A stretch of DNA of 37,827 nucleotides from Spartobacteria bacterium (lineage in GTDB: Bacteria > Verrucomicrobiota > Verrucomicrobiia > Chthoniobacterales > UBA6821), in contig CANKJN010000009.1 of assembly GCA_947482345.1 (NCBI GenBank), positions 1 to 37,827 on the forward strand. Reading direction: 5' to 3'. Every line of letters starts with the position of its first letter. Position 1 is the first letter of the stretch. This document shows positions 16,478 through 24,193 of the stretch, piece by piece. Under the pieces are notes generated by a model, which saw only the letters and a program-made list of their open reading frames with translations, searched no databases and had not been told where the DNA came from. A program made the position numbers and the translations under genes.

Positions 16478-18118
16478 TTATTTTGATGCTTCTTGGGAAA
16501 ACTGCGGTGCGGAACGCGGCCAGCGCGGCATGCCGGGGCGTAAAAGCGCGGCATCCAGATCGCCCTCCGGAACCAAACGGCGCAGGAAGGGGAGTGCGTG
16601 CTTGATCCGCCTGAGGCTTTCCGCATAAAGGGCCTTGCATTGCGTGAAATGCGAGCCATGGCCACCGAGATTGAGATCGACATCCTCGTCAACCATCTGC
16701 ATGTAGCTTTTCAAGATGCCGCTTTGCCCGTCGGGGATGCTGTGGTTGGAAATCGCGCCGAAGTTGATCCCATCCGAATCACCGTGGCTTTGGATGGTAT
16801 CGCCAGTGACAGCCAGTCGAAGGCCGTTGAAAGACAGAAGATAGGCGGCGTGAACATAGCAATGCCCTGGCAGGTGGATGGTGCTAATGGCTGTGCCGTG
16901 CCAGAAAAAAGGCTCCCCCACGCGAAGAACATCGTCCACGGCGACATGATCGACTCCCACATTATACCAGGGAAGAAGAGCGGGATACGGGTAGTCCCAT
17001 GGCGCCTCCATGACACGGGCAACAAGGTCCCAAGCGGCCACGCGACAGCGCGGGTAGCGCCTCTTCAGATCAGGCGTCATGTCGTAATGGTCGCCGTGAA
17101 AATGAGTAATGATCGCCAGATCGATCTCGCGCAACCCGCATTCCCTCTCCAGCAGCGCAAGGTCGTTCTGGAAGCTCTCTCGCCGCGTCGGCGACTCGTA
17201 ATCGCAGGGCCCTGGATCGAACATCAAACCGCGCCCCTCGTCATCAATGAGCACGATGCAGTTGCCTAAGTTATCCAATTGGTAAACCCCCTTGTGGAGC
17301 CTCAGGTAGCGGCCGACACGCGGATAGTCGGGCTGCGGTGCCGGGGAGAAGAGGCCGCTTTGCCAAGCAATGGCCTGGTGGTAGGCATCGATGGCATCGG
17401 CGAGAGCGAGGGCCTGATCCGGACCGTCGTTGATCACCGGACCTGTCGAGGAAAAGTAGGTCCTCACCGGACGGGCCGCCAGTCTGCGGAGTACGGCGGG
17501 AAGATCAAGCAGCGCGGTTCCGCCGTAATTCACCTCTAGATCGTAAAGGTTCACCAACCGGGCACCGTCGCACATAAGATCGCCGGTGAAGATCGCCAGG
17601 GGTACCCCCGCAAGCTCCAGAACGAATCCGACATGATGCCGGCCGTGACCGGGAAGAGGAATCACCTCGAACACGAGATCCTGCCATTCAATCCGCTCCC
17701 CCTCAAGGAACGTTCCCGCGACATTGAGCGGGTATTGGGGAGGAAATTCGGTGATGCTTCCCGCCACGCCATACTCCTCCCGGCCGAGCGTGAGCCCCCA
17801 TTCCTCGGGGCGCTCCCAACGCGTGCGAGTCGCCCTCTCGTAGCCGGCCCGGTCGCAGGCAAGCTCAACGGCCTCCTCATGCACCAGGATACGGGCCTCC
17901 GGGAAGCGGTCGGCCTCGCGGCATTTGCCGGGCTCGACATGCGTGTGGAGGATGATTTCAGGCGATGGCAGCCCCTGGTGCTCCAGCCAGCGCCCGAACT
18001 GCGGCGAGTGACAATTGACCAAAAGGCTACTTCCTCCACGGACCACCAGATGACTCGTGGATTCACCGACGAGGGAATGGATTTCCAAATCCGGGGCCAA
18101 TTCATGAACATTTTTCAT
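16478..18118 (-). CDS. Tandem metallo-beta-lactamase-fold hydrolase
   Basis: The 546-aa protein contains two MBL-fold halves. The C-terminal half (about 275-500) carries a full metal site: THFHGDHYD (residues 338-346), LPGHCYVH (His 419), TGDT (Asp 440) and GGHGSH. The N-terminal half (1-255) keeps the order of the same blocks in degraded form: HTHVEPGK instead of HxHxDH, PLPGHGRHH, and FTGD (Asp 180). It probably binds at most one metal or is structural. The ATG at 18118 is chosen because the upstream part of the open frame (to 18262) is an out-of-frame reading of the GH29 fragment. The reaction is unknown; MBL proteins hydrolyse lactones, esters or phosphodiesters. A sugar-lactone or ester substrate would suit the locus but is inference. 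Confidence 0.82.
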   Translation of the reverse strand: MKNVHELAPDLEIHSLVGESTSHLVVRGGSSLLVNCHSPQFGRWLEHQGLPSPEIILHTHVEPGKCREADRFPEARILVHEEAVELACDRAGYERATRTRWERPEEWGLTLGREEYGVAGSITEFPPQYPLNVAGTFLEGERIEWQDLVFEVIPLPGHGRHHVGFVLELAGVPLAIFTGDLMCDGARLVNLYDLEVNYGGTALLDLPAVLRRLAARPVRTYFSSTGPVINDGPDQALALADAIDAYHQAIAWQSGLFSPAPQPDYPRVGRYLRLHKGVYQLDNLGNCIVLIDDEGRGLMFDPGPCDYESPTRRESFQNDLALLERECGLREIDLAIITHFHGDHYDMTPDLKRRYPRCRVAAWDLVARVMEAPWDYPYPALLPWYNVGVDHVAVDDVLRVGEPFFWHGTAISTIHLPGHCYVHAAYLLSFNGLRLAVTGDTIQSHGDSDGINFGAISNHSIPDGQSGILKSYMQMVDEDVDLNLGGHGSHFTQCKALYAESLRRIKHALPFLRRLVPEGDLDAALLRPGMPRWPRSAPQFSQEASK

Positions 18119-18128
18119 CTGAGGGTAA

Positions 18129-18314
18129 TCATGAAAGGCAGAGCCTGTCGGCGTCGAAATCTTTCGCTGTGAAGCGGTCGGCGAGTTGCTTGTATTCCTC
18201 AAGGAGGATCTCTTCCCGGTTCCAGACCCACTTGCCCCTTTCGAGCAGGGAGTAAAGACCATAGTGAATGAAGAGACCGTAGCGGGCCTCGGTGAACCAG
18301 TTGTTTGTTGTCAT
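18129..18314 (-). pseudogene. Truncated GH29 alpha-L-fucosidase N-terminal fragment
   Basis: An open frame of 61 codons repeats the first 59 residues of the downstream fucosidase (MTTNNWFTEARYGLFIHYGL...DADRLC) and then stops. The DNA match covers 178 bp without gaps (18137-18314 versus 16278-16455). I count about 19 differences but only four amino-acid changes (A to G, E to K, P to L, A to D). The stop is 10 nt upstream of the ATG of the metallo-beta-lactamase gene, so translation of this remnant could feed ribosomes to that gene. It is either the relic of a second GH29 gene whose remainder was lost, or a duplicated leader segment. Confidence 0.85.
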
Positions 18315-18436
18315 GTGAGGAAAGTTCGGATCGCAGTCAGCAGATTGTGTCAAATCGCCGTGCTGAGCTTCGGAGTTCGGGGTTAGATGCTGCTTCAGTG
18401 CGATCGGCCTGATGTCCGCCCCCCATCAATCAGACA
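18315..18436. other. Intergenic segment between lipA and GH29 fragment
   Basis: This is the 122-bp space downstream of lipA and upstream of the glycan locus. Any promoter for the locus would be expected here. I see no convincing promoter, but it holds a fragment of the repeat end found at 31983-32237 (listed separately). Confidence 0.35.
18368..18385 (+). repeat. Solo end of the AACTCCGAAG inverted-repeat family
   Basis: The string CTTCGGAGTTCGGGGTTA matches the right end of the 31983-32237 element (CTTCGGAGTTCGGG-TTA) apart from one extra G. Only this end is present, so it may be a decayed or partial copy of the same repeat family. It lies in the likely control region ahead of the glycan genes. 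Confidence 0.5.
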
Positions 18437-19345
18437 TCACAATCCCATCGACTCGATGGGATTGAAATCCGAGGCGTGGTACGAGCTCCTCACCAGCGGA
18501 CCGCTCGCCACATGGGTGAATCCCTTCTTGCGAGCGATCTCCCCGTAGAAGTCGAAGGTCTCGGGGGTGATGTATTCGACAACCGGGAGGTGCTGGGGGC
18601 TGGGACGCAGGTACTGACCCATGGTCAGGACTCCGACATTCGACTCGCGCAGATCATCCATGGCCTGGAAGATCTCGTTCTCCGCCTCACCGAGACCAAG
18701 CATGATGCCGCTCTTGGTGACCATCTTCTGACCCTTGGACTCCGCGAGATCGCGGGCGCGCTTGAGGAAGTCGAGGGAGAGCCTGTACTTCGCACGGGAG
18801 CGGACCATCGGGGTGAGGCGCTCGACGGTCTCGAGGTTGTGGTTGAAGATATGGGGCGCCGCATCGACGACGGTCTGAAGCGAGGAGTCCTTGCCGTTGA
18901 AGTCGGGTGTCAGGATCTCGATGATGATCGAGGCATCCATGTCACGGATCGCCTGAATGGTGCGCGCGAAGTGCTCGGCGCCGCCATCGGGGATGTCATC
19001 GCGCGCGACGGCGGTGATCACGACGTGCTTGAGCTTCATGCGGCGCACGGCCTCGGCGACGCGCTCGGGCTCATCGTGCTCGAGAGGGAAGGGCTTGGCC
19101 GTGTCGACGGCGCAGAATCCGCAGGCACGGGTGCAGCGGTCGCCCGCGATCATCATGGTGGCGGTTCCGCCGCTCCAGCACTCCCAACGGTTCGGGCACT
19201 GGGCGCTTTCGCAGACAGTGTGGAGGCGAAGATCGGAGATCATCGCCTTGGTGGAGAAGAAAACGGGGTTCGACGGCAGACGGACCTTGATCCAGTCGGG
19301 CTTGCGCTCCTGGTGGAGTGCGGGGTCGATCTTGGGAGTGGCCAT
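18437..19345 (-). CDS. lipA: Lipoyl synthase LipA
   Basis: This radical-SAM enzyme inserts two sulfur atoms into protein-bound octanoyl chains to make lipoyl cofactors. The 302-aa protein has both iron-sulfur sets: the auxiliary cluster CESAQCPNRWEC (Cys 45, 50, 56) and the radical-SAM CxxxCxxC CTRACGFC (Cys 71, 75, 78). It also has the family strings VAVARDDIPDGGAEHF-like (TAVARDDIPDGGA), FNHNLETVERL, GIMLGLGE, LTMGQYLRPSPQHLPV and ASGPLVRSSYHA. The conserved C-terminal RSSYxA Ser is present. The ATG at 19345 gives the usual length; the open frame further upstream overlaps the neighbouring gene. No Shine-Dalgarno is visible. It is expected in the cytoplasm. Confidence 0.97.
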   Translation of the reverse strand: MATPKIDPALHQERKPDWIKVRLPSNPVFFSTKAMISDLRLHTVCESAQCPNRWECWSGGTATMMIAGDRCTRACGFCAVDTAKPFPLEHDEPERVAEAVRRMKLKHVVITAVARDDIPDGGAEHFARTIQAIRDMDASIIIEILTPDFNGKDSSLQTVVDAAPHIFNHNLETVERLTPMVRSRAKYRLSLDFLKRARDLAESKGQKMVTKSGIMLGLGEAENEIFQAMDDLRESNVGVLTMGQYLRPSPQHLPVVEYITPETFDFYGEIARKKGFTHVASGPLVRSSYHASDFNPIESMGL

Positions 19346-19406
19346 GGGTGAGGAGATTAAAGGAGTGGGAACGGTTAAAAAGTCAAAACGGACAAAAGAT
19401 GAATTT

Positions 19407-19970
19407 TTACGGGAGGGAACGCGGGAGCAAGGGTTGCGCGGCGATTTTCGCCACCTCGGCGGGAATTCCCTGCCCCTCAATCAACCCTCTCGCTGCGTAA
19501 AAGTCCGCCCGGTCAAATGACTTCGAACAGACAGCCTTCCATTGATGGAGGAGGGTACGATCCAACTTGTCGATCAGGGGGCGGATTTCACCCTGCAGGT
19601 CTTTCGGCGGTGTGGCGGGCCGGGGGAGACCGCTTACCCACCCCATGATCATCTCCTCCTGAAGCCGGCAGGAGGCCGCTATCTGGGGCTTGAAAAAGCA
19701 GGAAACCTCCTCGGGAGTCAACCCGATCTTCCTCCCCTCTTGCTTGAGATCAGCCAATAATTTGGCCTCGCGTGCCAGATCACGAACCTTGGCATGATTG
19801 CAGTACTTGGTCCAAGCCACCTCACGGGAGAGCAGCAACCGTGCGACGATGGAGTTCACCAACTCCTCCTCCGGTCTGGCCAAAGCGGCGGCCTCGTCCC
19901 ACCGAAAGGCTTGAGACCAGACGGGGCCCGCAAGCAGGAGGAAGAACACTATCAGTGGGAAAATCCGCAT
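19407..19970 (-). CDS. Small secreted hypothetical protein
   Basis: The 187-aa protein begins with a clear signal peptide (MRIFPLIVFFLLLAGPVWSQA, probable cleavage after about residue 19-20). The mature part is charged and mostly helical, with several Cys and Trp residues. I do not recognise a family. The ATG at 19970 is chosen because GGAG sits 8 nt upstream and the signal peptide then has a normal short n-region; a GTG at 19991 is possible. It begins about 24 bp after recR and precedes lipA, so co-transcription with recR is likely. Confidence 0.72.
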   Translation of the reverse strand: MRIFPLIVFFLLLAGPVWSQAFRWDEAAALARPEEELVNSIVARLLLSREVAWTKYCNHAKVRDLAREAKLLADLKQEGRKIGLTPEEVSCFFKPQIAASCRLQEEMIMGWVSGLPRPATPPKDLQGEIRPLIDKLDRTLLHQWKAVCSKSFDRADFYAARGLIEGQGIPAEVAKIAAQPLLPRSLP

Positions 19971-19993
19971 GGCGATTGCTCCATCCGGCACGT

Positions 19994-20617
19994 TCAGCGT
20001 TGGCCGGGGACATTCCCGTAGGAACCGCGATTAGCCAGGGCGCGGTGCAGGGTGATCTGGTCGGCCTGCTCCACGCCTCCGCCGGCGGGAAGCCCCTGGG
20101 CGATGCGGGTCACATGGACCCCTGTCGGTGCCAGCATCTCGGCAAGATAATGGGAGGTCGCCTCCCCCTCCACGTCGGCACCGAGAGCCAGGATCACCTC
20201 GGAGGGGCGCTCTTCACCGACGCGTTCGATCAGTTCGGCGATCCGAAGCTGCTCCGGACCAACTCCGTCAAGCGGTGAAAGTTTACCTCCGAGCGCATGG
20301 TAGCGGCCCCGGAAGACACCGGTCCGCTCGAGCGGCAGGATGTCGGTGGCCGTCTCGACGATGCAGAGTTCGCGCCCAGCACGGGCCTCGTCGCGGCAGA
20401 GGGTGCACTCCTCCGCCTCGGTGAAGAATCCGCAGAGTGGGCAGGTCCTCAGCGTCTCGCGGGCCGTGGTGACGGCGGAGACCAACTGGTCGGGCTTGGC
20501 GTCCGGGGATCGGAGCATCCAGAGAGCGATGCGCTCGGCACTGCGGGGCCCGATCCCGGGAAGCCGTCGGAACTGCCGCACCAGCTCACGGAAAGAATCG
20601 GGGTAGTCGAGGGGCAC
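19994..20617 (-). CDS. recR: Recombination protein RecR
   Basis: RecR works with RecO (and RecF) to load RecA at single-stranded gaps. The 207-aa protein has the expected order: helix-hairpin-helix (RRLPGIGPRSAERIALWML, residues 17-35), a C4 zinc finger (CPLC...CTLC; Cys 59, 62, 71, 74), and a Toprim domain (LCIVE, YHALGGKLSPLDGVGPE). The Walker-like C-terminus reads RIAQGLPAGGGVEQAD. The start is GTG at 20617 with no clear Shine-Dalgarno. Length is typical. In many genomes recR sits next to dnaX/ybaB; here it does not. Confidence 0.97.
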   Translation of the reverse strand: MPLDYPDSFRELVRQFRRLPGIGPRSAERIALWMLRSPDAKPDQLVSAVTTARETLRTCPLCGFFTEAEECTLCRDEARAGRELCIVETATDILPLERTGVFRGRYHALGGKLSPLDGVGPEQLRIAELIERVGEERPSEVILALGADVEGEATSHYLAEMLAPTGVHVTRIAQGLPAGGGVEQADQITLHRALANRGSYGNVPGQR

Positions 20618-20638
20618 GGGAATTGGGAGGCTGTTAGC

Positions 20639-20752
20639 GGTTTAGGCTGAAGGCTGTTAGGTCAGAGTCAAAGCGGAAACAGGCTGCTGTTTTTAAAAGG
20701 GCTCTGGCTGTCTCTTTAGCCTAACAGTCTAAAAGTCTTCAGCCTAACAACC
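20639..20752. repeat. Inverted intergenic repeat with TTCAGCCTAACA arms
   Basis: The left arm (20639-20661, read as GGCTGAAGGCTGTTAGG) and right arm (20715-20752, containing CCTAACAGTC and TTCAGCCTAACAACC) are imperfect reverse complements. Between them is a T-run (GTTTTTAAAAG). The same CTTCAGCCT core is repeated in tandem at 27296-27365 and appears ahead of enolase. The pair sits between the cyclase-like gene and recR and could form a hairpin in the transcript. Confidence 0.6.
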
Positions 20753-20760
20753 TTCTTCTT

Positions 20761-22029
20761 CTAGACCGCCTCCGCAAGCAGCGCCTGCTCGGGGGTGGGC
20801 TCGTCCTCGCCGCGGCGGGCGCGTTCGACACGCTCCAGATAATGGTCGAGCGCCCTGTCGGGAATGCCGGCGATGCGTGCCGAGGCGAAGGCCTTGATGG
20901 CCTCCTCCCACTTGCGCTCACGGAAGAGGATGACTCCCTTCCAGAACTGGTCCCGGCTCCTTTCCCGCTCGGGGGAGAGGGTGTGCTTGGGGGCCAGAAA
21001 CTCGTAGAGCTCGACGCGGCGGCGGCTGCCGGCCCTCTGCAGGAGATCAATCGGGCGTCCCTCGAAGGTCTCCGAGGCCATCTCGTAGGTGAGAGGGCCG
21101 CTGAGTATGCGGCACCCGTACTGGGCGCATGCGGCGGAGAGATGGCGGGCAAACTCGACGACGGGGCCCGAGACGCTGTAGCGGCCGACAAGCGCGCCGC
21201 CGAAGGCGGCCGCGACCATGGAACCGGAGTTCACGCCGATGCGGAAATCGAGGCGCTTCTGCCAGCGCCTGTCGCACTCGCGATTGAGTTCCTCAAGCCG
21301 GGAGACGAGGTCGACCGCCGCGCGGGCCGCCTTGGAGGCATGATTGGGCGCTCCTTCGGCGGGCAGCGGCGCGCCGAAGACGACACGGATGCTCTCGCCG
21401 GAGCACTCGTCGAGGTAGCCTCCCACATCGACCAGGAAATCCGAGGCGACACGGAGGTAGAGATTCATAAGTGCCACGTAATCCGCGGGCCGGAGCACCT
21501 CCATGAGCTCGACGTGGTTGTGAACGGTGCAGACGAGCACCGAGGCCTCGTGCAGTTCACCGGGAAAATCGACAGGCATCGAGCCATCGACCAGGCAGCG
21601 GAAGATCTCGGACCGGAGGCGCTGTCCGAAGAGCCGCCTCAAGACAGGCTCGCGCGAACCGGCATGCGTTTGACGGAAGATCACGATCGCCGTAAAACCG
21701 AGAAAGAGTGCGGCGATTCCGGAGGCGGGATTCAGGTAGGCACCAAAGAGCGAGGCAACGAGGGAGGCCCCCAGCATGAGCAGCGCTGAACAGAGCGAGA
21801 TAAGCGAGAGCTCGCGCAGGCTCGAGCGAAGCGCGACCCACACGATGCCAAGAGCGAGAAAGAGCGTCGCCAGGATCGGCACATAGGCGGCGGTGAGAGA
21901 AAGTGCCCCTCCCCGAATCAGGTTCCTCCAAGGGGCCCCTGCGGCCTCGTAGGCTCCGGCGAGGCCGAGCAGACCCAGCACAAGGAGGGTCGGCACCACG
22001 AGCAGGAGGTAGTATTTGAGCTGCCTCAT
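20761..22029 (-). CDS. Membrane-anchored class III adenylate/guanylate cyclase homologue, probably inactive
   Basis: The 422-aa protein has about four N-terminal transmembrane helices (roughly 7-26, 42-66, 75-97, 103-119) and a cytoplasmic cyclase-homology domain (about 155-340). A short C-terminal helical/TPR-like tail follows (FWKGVILFRERKWEEAIKAFASARI). Class III cyclases need two metal-binding Asp residues. Here the first site reads VLVCTVHNH (Thr near 168 where Asp is expected) and the second SGESIRVVFGAP (Glu 212 in place of the GD Asp). Catalysis is therefore doubtful and a signalling pseudo-enzyme is likely. The ATG at 22029 precedes the first helix; the frame extends to a GTG at 22143. 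It lies downstream of the Ser/Thr kinase, perhaps in one signalling unit. Confidence 0.8.
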   Translation of the reverse strand: MRQLKYYLLLVVPTLLVLGLLGLAGAYEAAGAPWRNLIRGGALSLTAAYVPILATLFLALGIVWVALRSSLRELSLISLCSALLMLGASLVASLFGAYLNPASGIAALFLGFTAIVIFRQTHAGSREPVLRRLFGQRLRSEIFRCLVDGSMPVDFPGELHEASVLVCTVHNHVELMEVLRPADYVALMNLYLRVASDFLVDVGGYLDECSGESIRVVFGAPLPAEGAPNHASKAARAAVDLVSRLEELNRECDRRWQKRLDFRIGVNSGSMVAAAFGGALVGRYSVSGPVVEFARHLSAACAQYGCRILSGPLTYEMASETFEGRPIDLLQRAGSRRRVELYEFLAPKHTLSPERERSRDQFWKGVILFRERKWEEAIKAFASARIAGIPDRALDHYLERVERARRGEDEPTPEQALLAEAV

Positions 22030-22170
22030 TCGAGAGCGGAAGTTGCGTGATTGGGGAAAATTGGAAGCCGGTTCTGGATCACGGAATGCAAGGTTTCCAC
22101 CAAGGGTATCGGTAATCAAGCTTCCCCTGCGAAGGAGGCACACTGAATGAGGAGTCGCTGCGGCGGTTCG

Positions 22171-23196
22171 TTACCGTCGTGATGGTCCGGGCCGGGGTCC
22201 CGACCTGGATTTGAGGAGGTTGCCTGCAAGCTTGAAAAGCCCCATGCCGAATCCGCCCGATCCGGCACCCGAATCGAGGGCGGAGAGGATCCCGGCCTCC
22301 ACTTCCCCGAGTGAACGGAACCGCCTCGCGGGATCGGGATCGAGCATCCGGATGACGAGCCGTTTTGCGGCGGGTGAGAAGGGGCCTTCGGGGAAGCGGG
22401 CCGGCTTTGCCTTAAGGCGGCGAAGTTCCTGAATGGAAAGCCCCTCCGTGGCGTAGGGAGCGACTCCCGTCATGGAATGGAAGAGGCACCCTCCGAGACT
22501 GTAGATGTCGCTCCGTTCATCACCGCGGAATCCCGCGAGCATTTCGGGAGCCACGTAATCGGGCGTGGCGAGCAGATGGGGCTGGGCGACGGGCATTGCC
22601 ACGGTGCTAAGGGCGAGGCCGAAGTCGCTGAGTTTAGCGCCGCCAGTGGCGGAGAGGAGGATGTTTGCCGGCTTGAGATCGCGATGGATGATCCCCTTGG
22701 CATGGGCCGCCGCAAGTCCCTTGAGGACTTCAAGCACGATGCGCAGGGCATGCTCCTCGCCAAGTTTCTCCCGATCGCCGATGAGATCGTGCAGTGATCC
22801 TCCCTCCATGAGTTCCATGACCAGCCTGACCCCCTCCCCGTCCCTCTCGATTCCGAGAACCCTGACAATGCGGGGATGAGAGACCATGCCGGCGGAGGCG
22901 GCCTCGTTGCGCAGTAACTCCAGATGACCGTCGAAATCGGGCATGCCCTTTTCGAGGACCTTCAGGGCGACATCCTGCTCTTCACTCTCCGCACGTGCGC
23001 GGAAGACCCGTCCGCTACCTCCCTGTCCCAGCACCTCCAGGAGAAGATAACAGCCCGATTTTCTACGGATCCTGACTTCGGAGCCGCACCCGGGACAGCG
23101 GACCTTCGAAAAAAGAGGGGCCCCGTCCACTATCAGCATCACGCCGCATTCGGGGCAGGGCTCCGCATCCTGAGGTGGCTGTGACTGCGACATCAT
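22171..23196 (-). CDS. Serine/threonine protein kinase with N-terminal zinc ribbon
   Basis: The 341-aa protein combines a four-Cys zinc ribbon (CPEC at 14-17, CPGC at 34-37) with a complete Hanks-type kinase domain. The latter shows a glycine loop LGQGGSGRVF, VALKVL (Lys 79), HRDLKPAN (Asp 173), DFG (191-193) and an APE motif (216-218). No membrane helix or sensor domain is visible, so it should be soluble, with the zinc ribbon possibly recruiting a partner. It is read divergently from the RluD-type gene, from a 64-bp shared promoter region, and lies upstream of the cyclase-like gene, with which it may act. ATG codons at 23196 and 23193 are both possible. Confidence 0.92.
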   Translation of the reverse strand: MMSQSQPPQDAEPCPECGVMLIVDGAPLFSKVRCPGCGSEVRIRRKSGCYLLLEVLGQGGSGRVFRARAESEEQDVALKVLEKGMPDFDGHLELLRNEAASAGMVSHPRIVRVLGIERDGEGVRLVMELMEGGSLHDLIGDREKLGEEHALRIVLEVLKGLAAAHAKGIIHRDLKPANILLSATGGAKLSDFGLALSTVAMPVAQPHLLATPDYVAPEMLAGFRGDERSDIYSLGGCLFHSMTGVAPYATEGLSIQELRRLKAKPARFPEGPFSPAAKRLVIRMLDPDPARRFRSLGEVEAGILSALDSGAGSGGFGMGLFKLAGNLLKSRSGPRPGPSRR

Positions 23197-23260
23197 TTGA
23201 CCCTAGCCACGGTAATCTCCATTCTTCAAGCGGCCCGCCGCAAGCGGCGCAAAAAAAATC

Positions 23261-24193
23261 ATGACCGAACCCGCCATCCACGAAATCACCGCCACCCCCG
23301 AGGATGCCCGACAGAGGCTCGATATGGTCCTTGTCCGCCATCTGCCCCACCTCTCGCGCTCCAAGATCCAGGCGCTCGTCAAGTCGGGTCGCGTCACCCT
23401 GCGCGGAGAGGCCGTGCGCAACAACGACGAAGTCCACGACGGGGATCTCTTCCGGATCGAGGAGGAGCCGCCGAAGCCACCCGCGGGCGCCCGGCCGGAG
23501 GACATCCCGCTCGAGATCCTGCATGAGGATGCCGACCTCCTTGTCGTCAACAAGCCGGCCGGCATGGTCGTCCACATCGGCGCGGGCCACGAGGAGGGAA
23601 CCCTGGTCAATGCACTCCTCCATCACGGGGCCGGTCTCTCCAGCGGCTCGGAGGAGCACCGGCCCGGCATCGTCCACCGCCTCGACAAGGAAACCAGCGG
23701 ATGCATCGTCGTCGCCAAGAACGACCGGACCCACGCCGCCCTCTCGGCCCAGTTCGCCGACCGTCAGGTGAAGAAAACCTACCTGGCCATCATCCGTGGG
23801 GTTCCCCGCCACACCAAGGGAACCATCGACCTGGCCATCGGCCGCCACCCGGTCCAGCGCCAGAAGATGACGCCCCGCCGCGCGCCCTCCGGACGCGATG
23901 CCGTGACCGATTACGAACTTCTTGCCACGCGTGACGGCTGGGCCCTCGTCGCCTGCATGCCTCGCACCGGACGCACCCACCAGATCCGCGTCCATCTCCA
24001 GCATCTCGGCCATCCGATCGCCGGGGATCCGCTCTACGGGAAGAGGAGTGACTTCGCCCGGCACCTGCTCCACGCTTGGAGACTGGAGTTCGCCCACCCC
24101 TCCACCGGGGAGACCATCCGGTGCGAGGCGCCGCTGCCGGAGGATTTTGGGCTCGTTCCCCTCCCCTCCGGGAAGGCAACATCGCGCGCATGA
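23261..24193 (+). CDS. RluD-type 23S rRNA pseudouridine synthase
   Basis: The 310-aa protein has an N-terminal S4 RNA-binding domain (about 17-65) and a RluA/RluD catalytic domain with HRLDKETSG (residues 139-147; Asp 142 is the catalytic residue). LLVVNKPAGMVVH and RTHQIRVHLQHLGHPIAGDPLYG are also conserved. It most likely isomerises uridines in 23S rRNA helix 69 as RluD does, though RluC-like targets cannot be excluded. The ATG at 23261 follows a run of A residues without a Shine-Dalgarno. Its TGA overlaps the ATG of the next gene (ATGA), so the two are coupled. Confidence 0.93.
   Translation: MTEPAIHEITATPEDARQRLDMVLVRHLPHLSRSKIQALVKSGRVTLRGEAVRNNDEVHDGDLFRIEEEPPKPPAGARPEDIPLEILHEDADLLVVNKPAGMVVHIGAGHEEGTLVNALLHHGAGLSSGSEEHRPGIVHRLDKETSGCIVVAKNDRTHAALSAQFADRQVKKTYLAIIRGVPRHTKGTIDLAIGRHPVQRQKMTPRRAPSGRDAVTDYELLATRDGWALVACMPRTGRTHQIRVHLQHLGHPIAGDPLYGKRSDFARHLLHAWRLEFAHPSTGETIRCEAPLPEDFGLVPLPSGKATSRA

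Noticed and set aside
18119-18262. N-terminal extension of the metallo-beta-lactamase protein
   Set aside because: These codons are an out-of-frame reading of the GH29 fragment and lack homology to the MBL fold.
23063-24097. 344-codon minus-strand frame opposite the RluD-type gene
   Set aside because: Antisense to HRLDKETSG and other conserved motifs; no recognisable domain.
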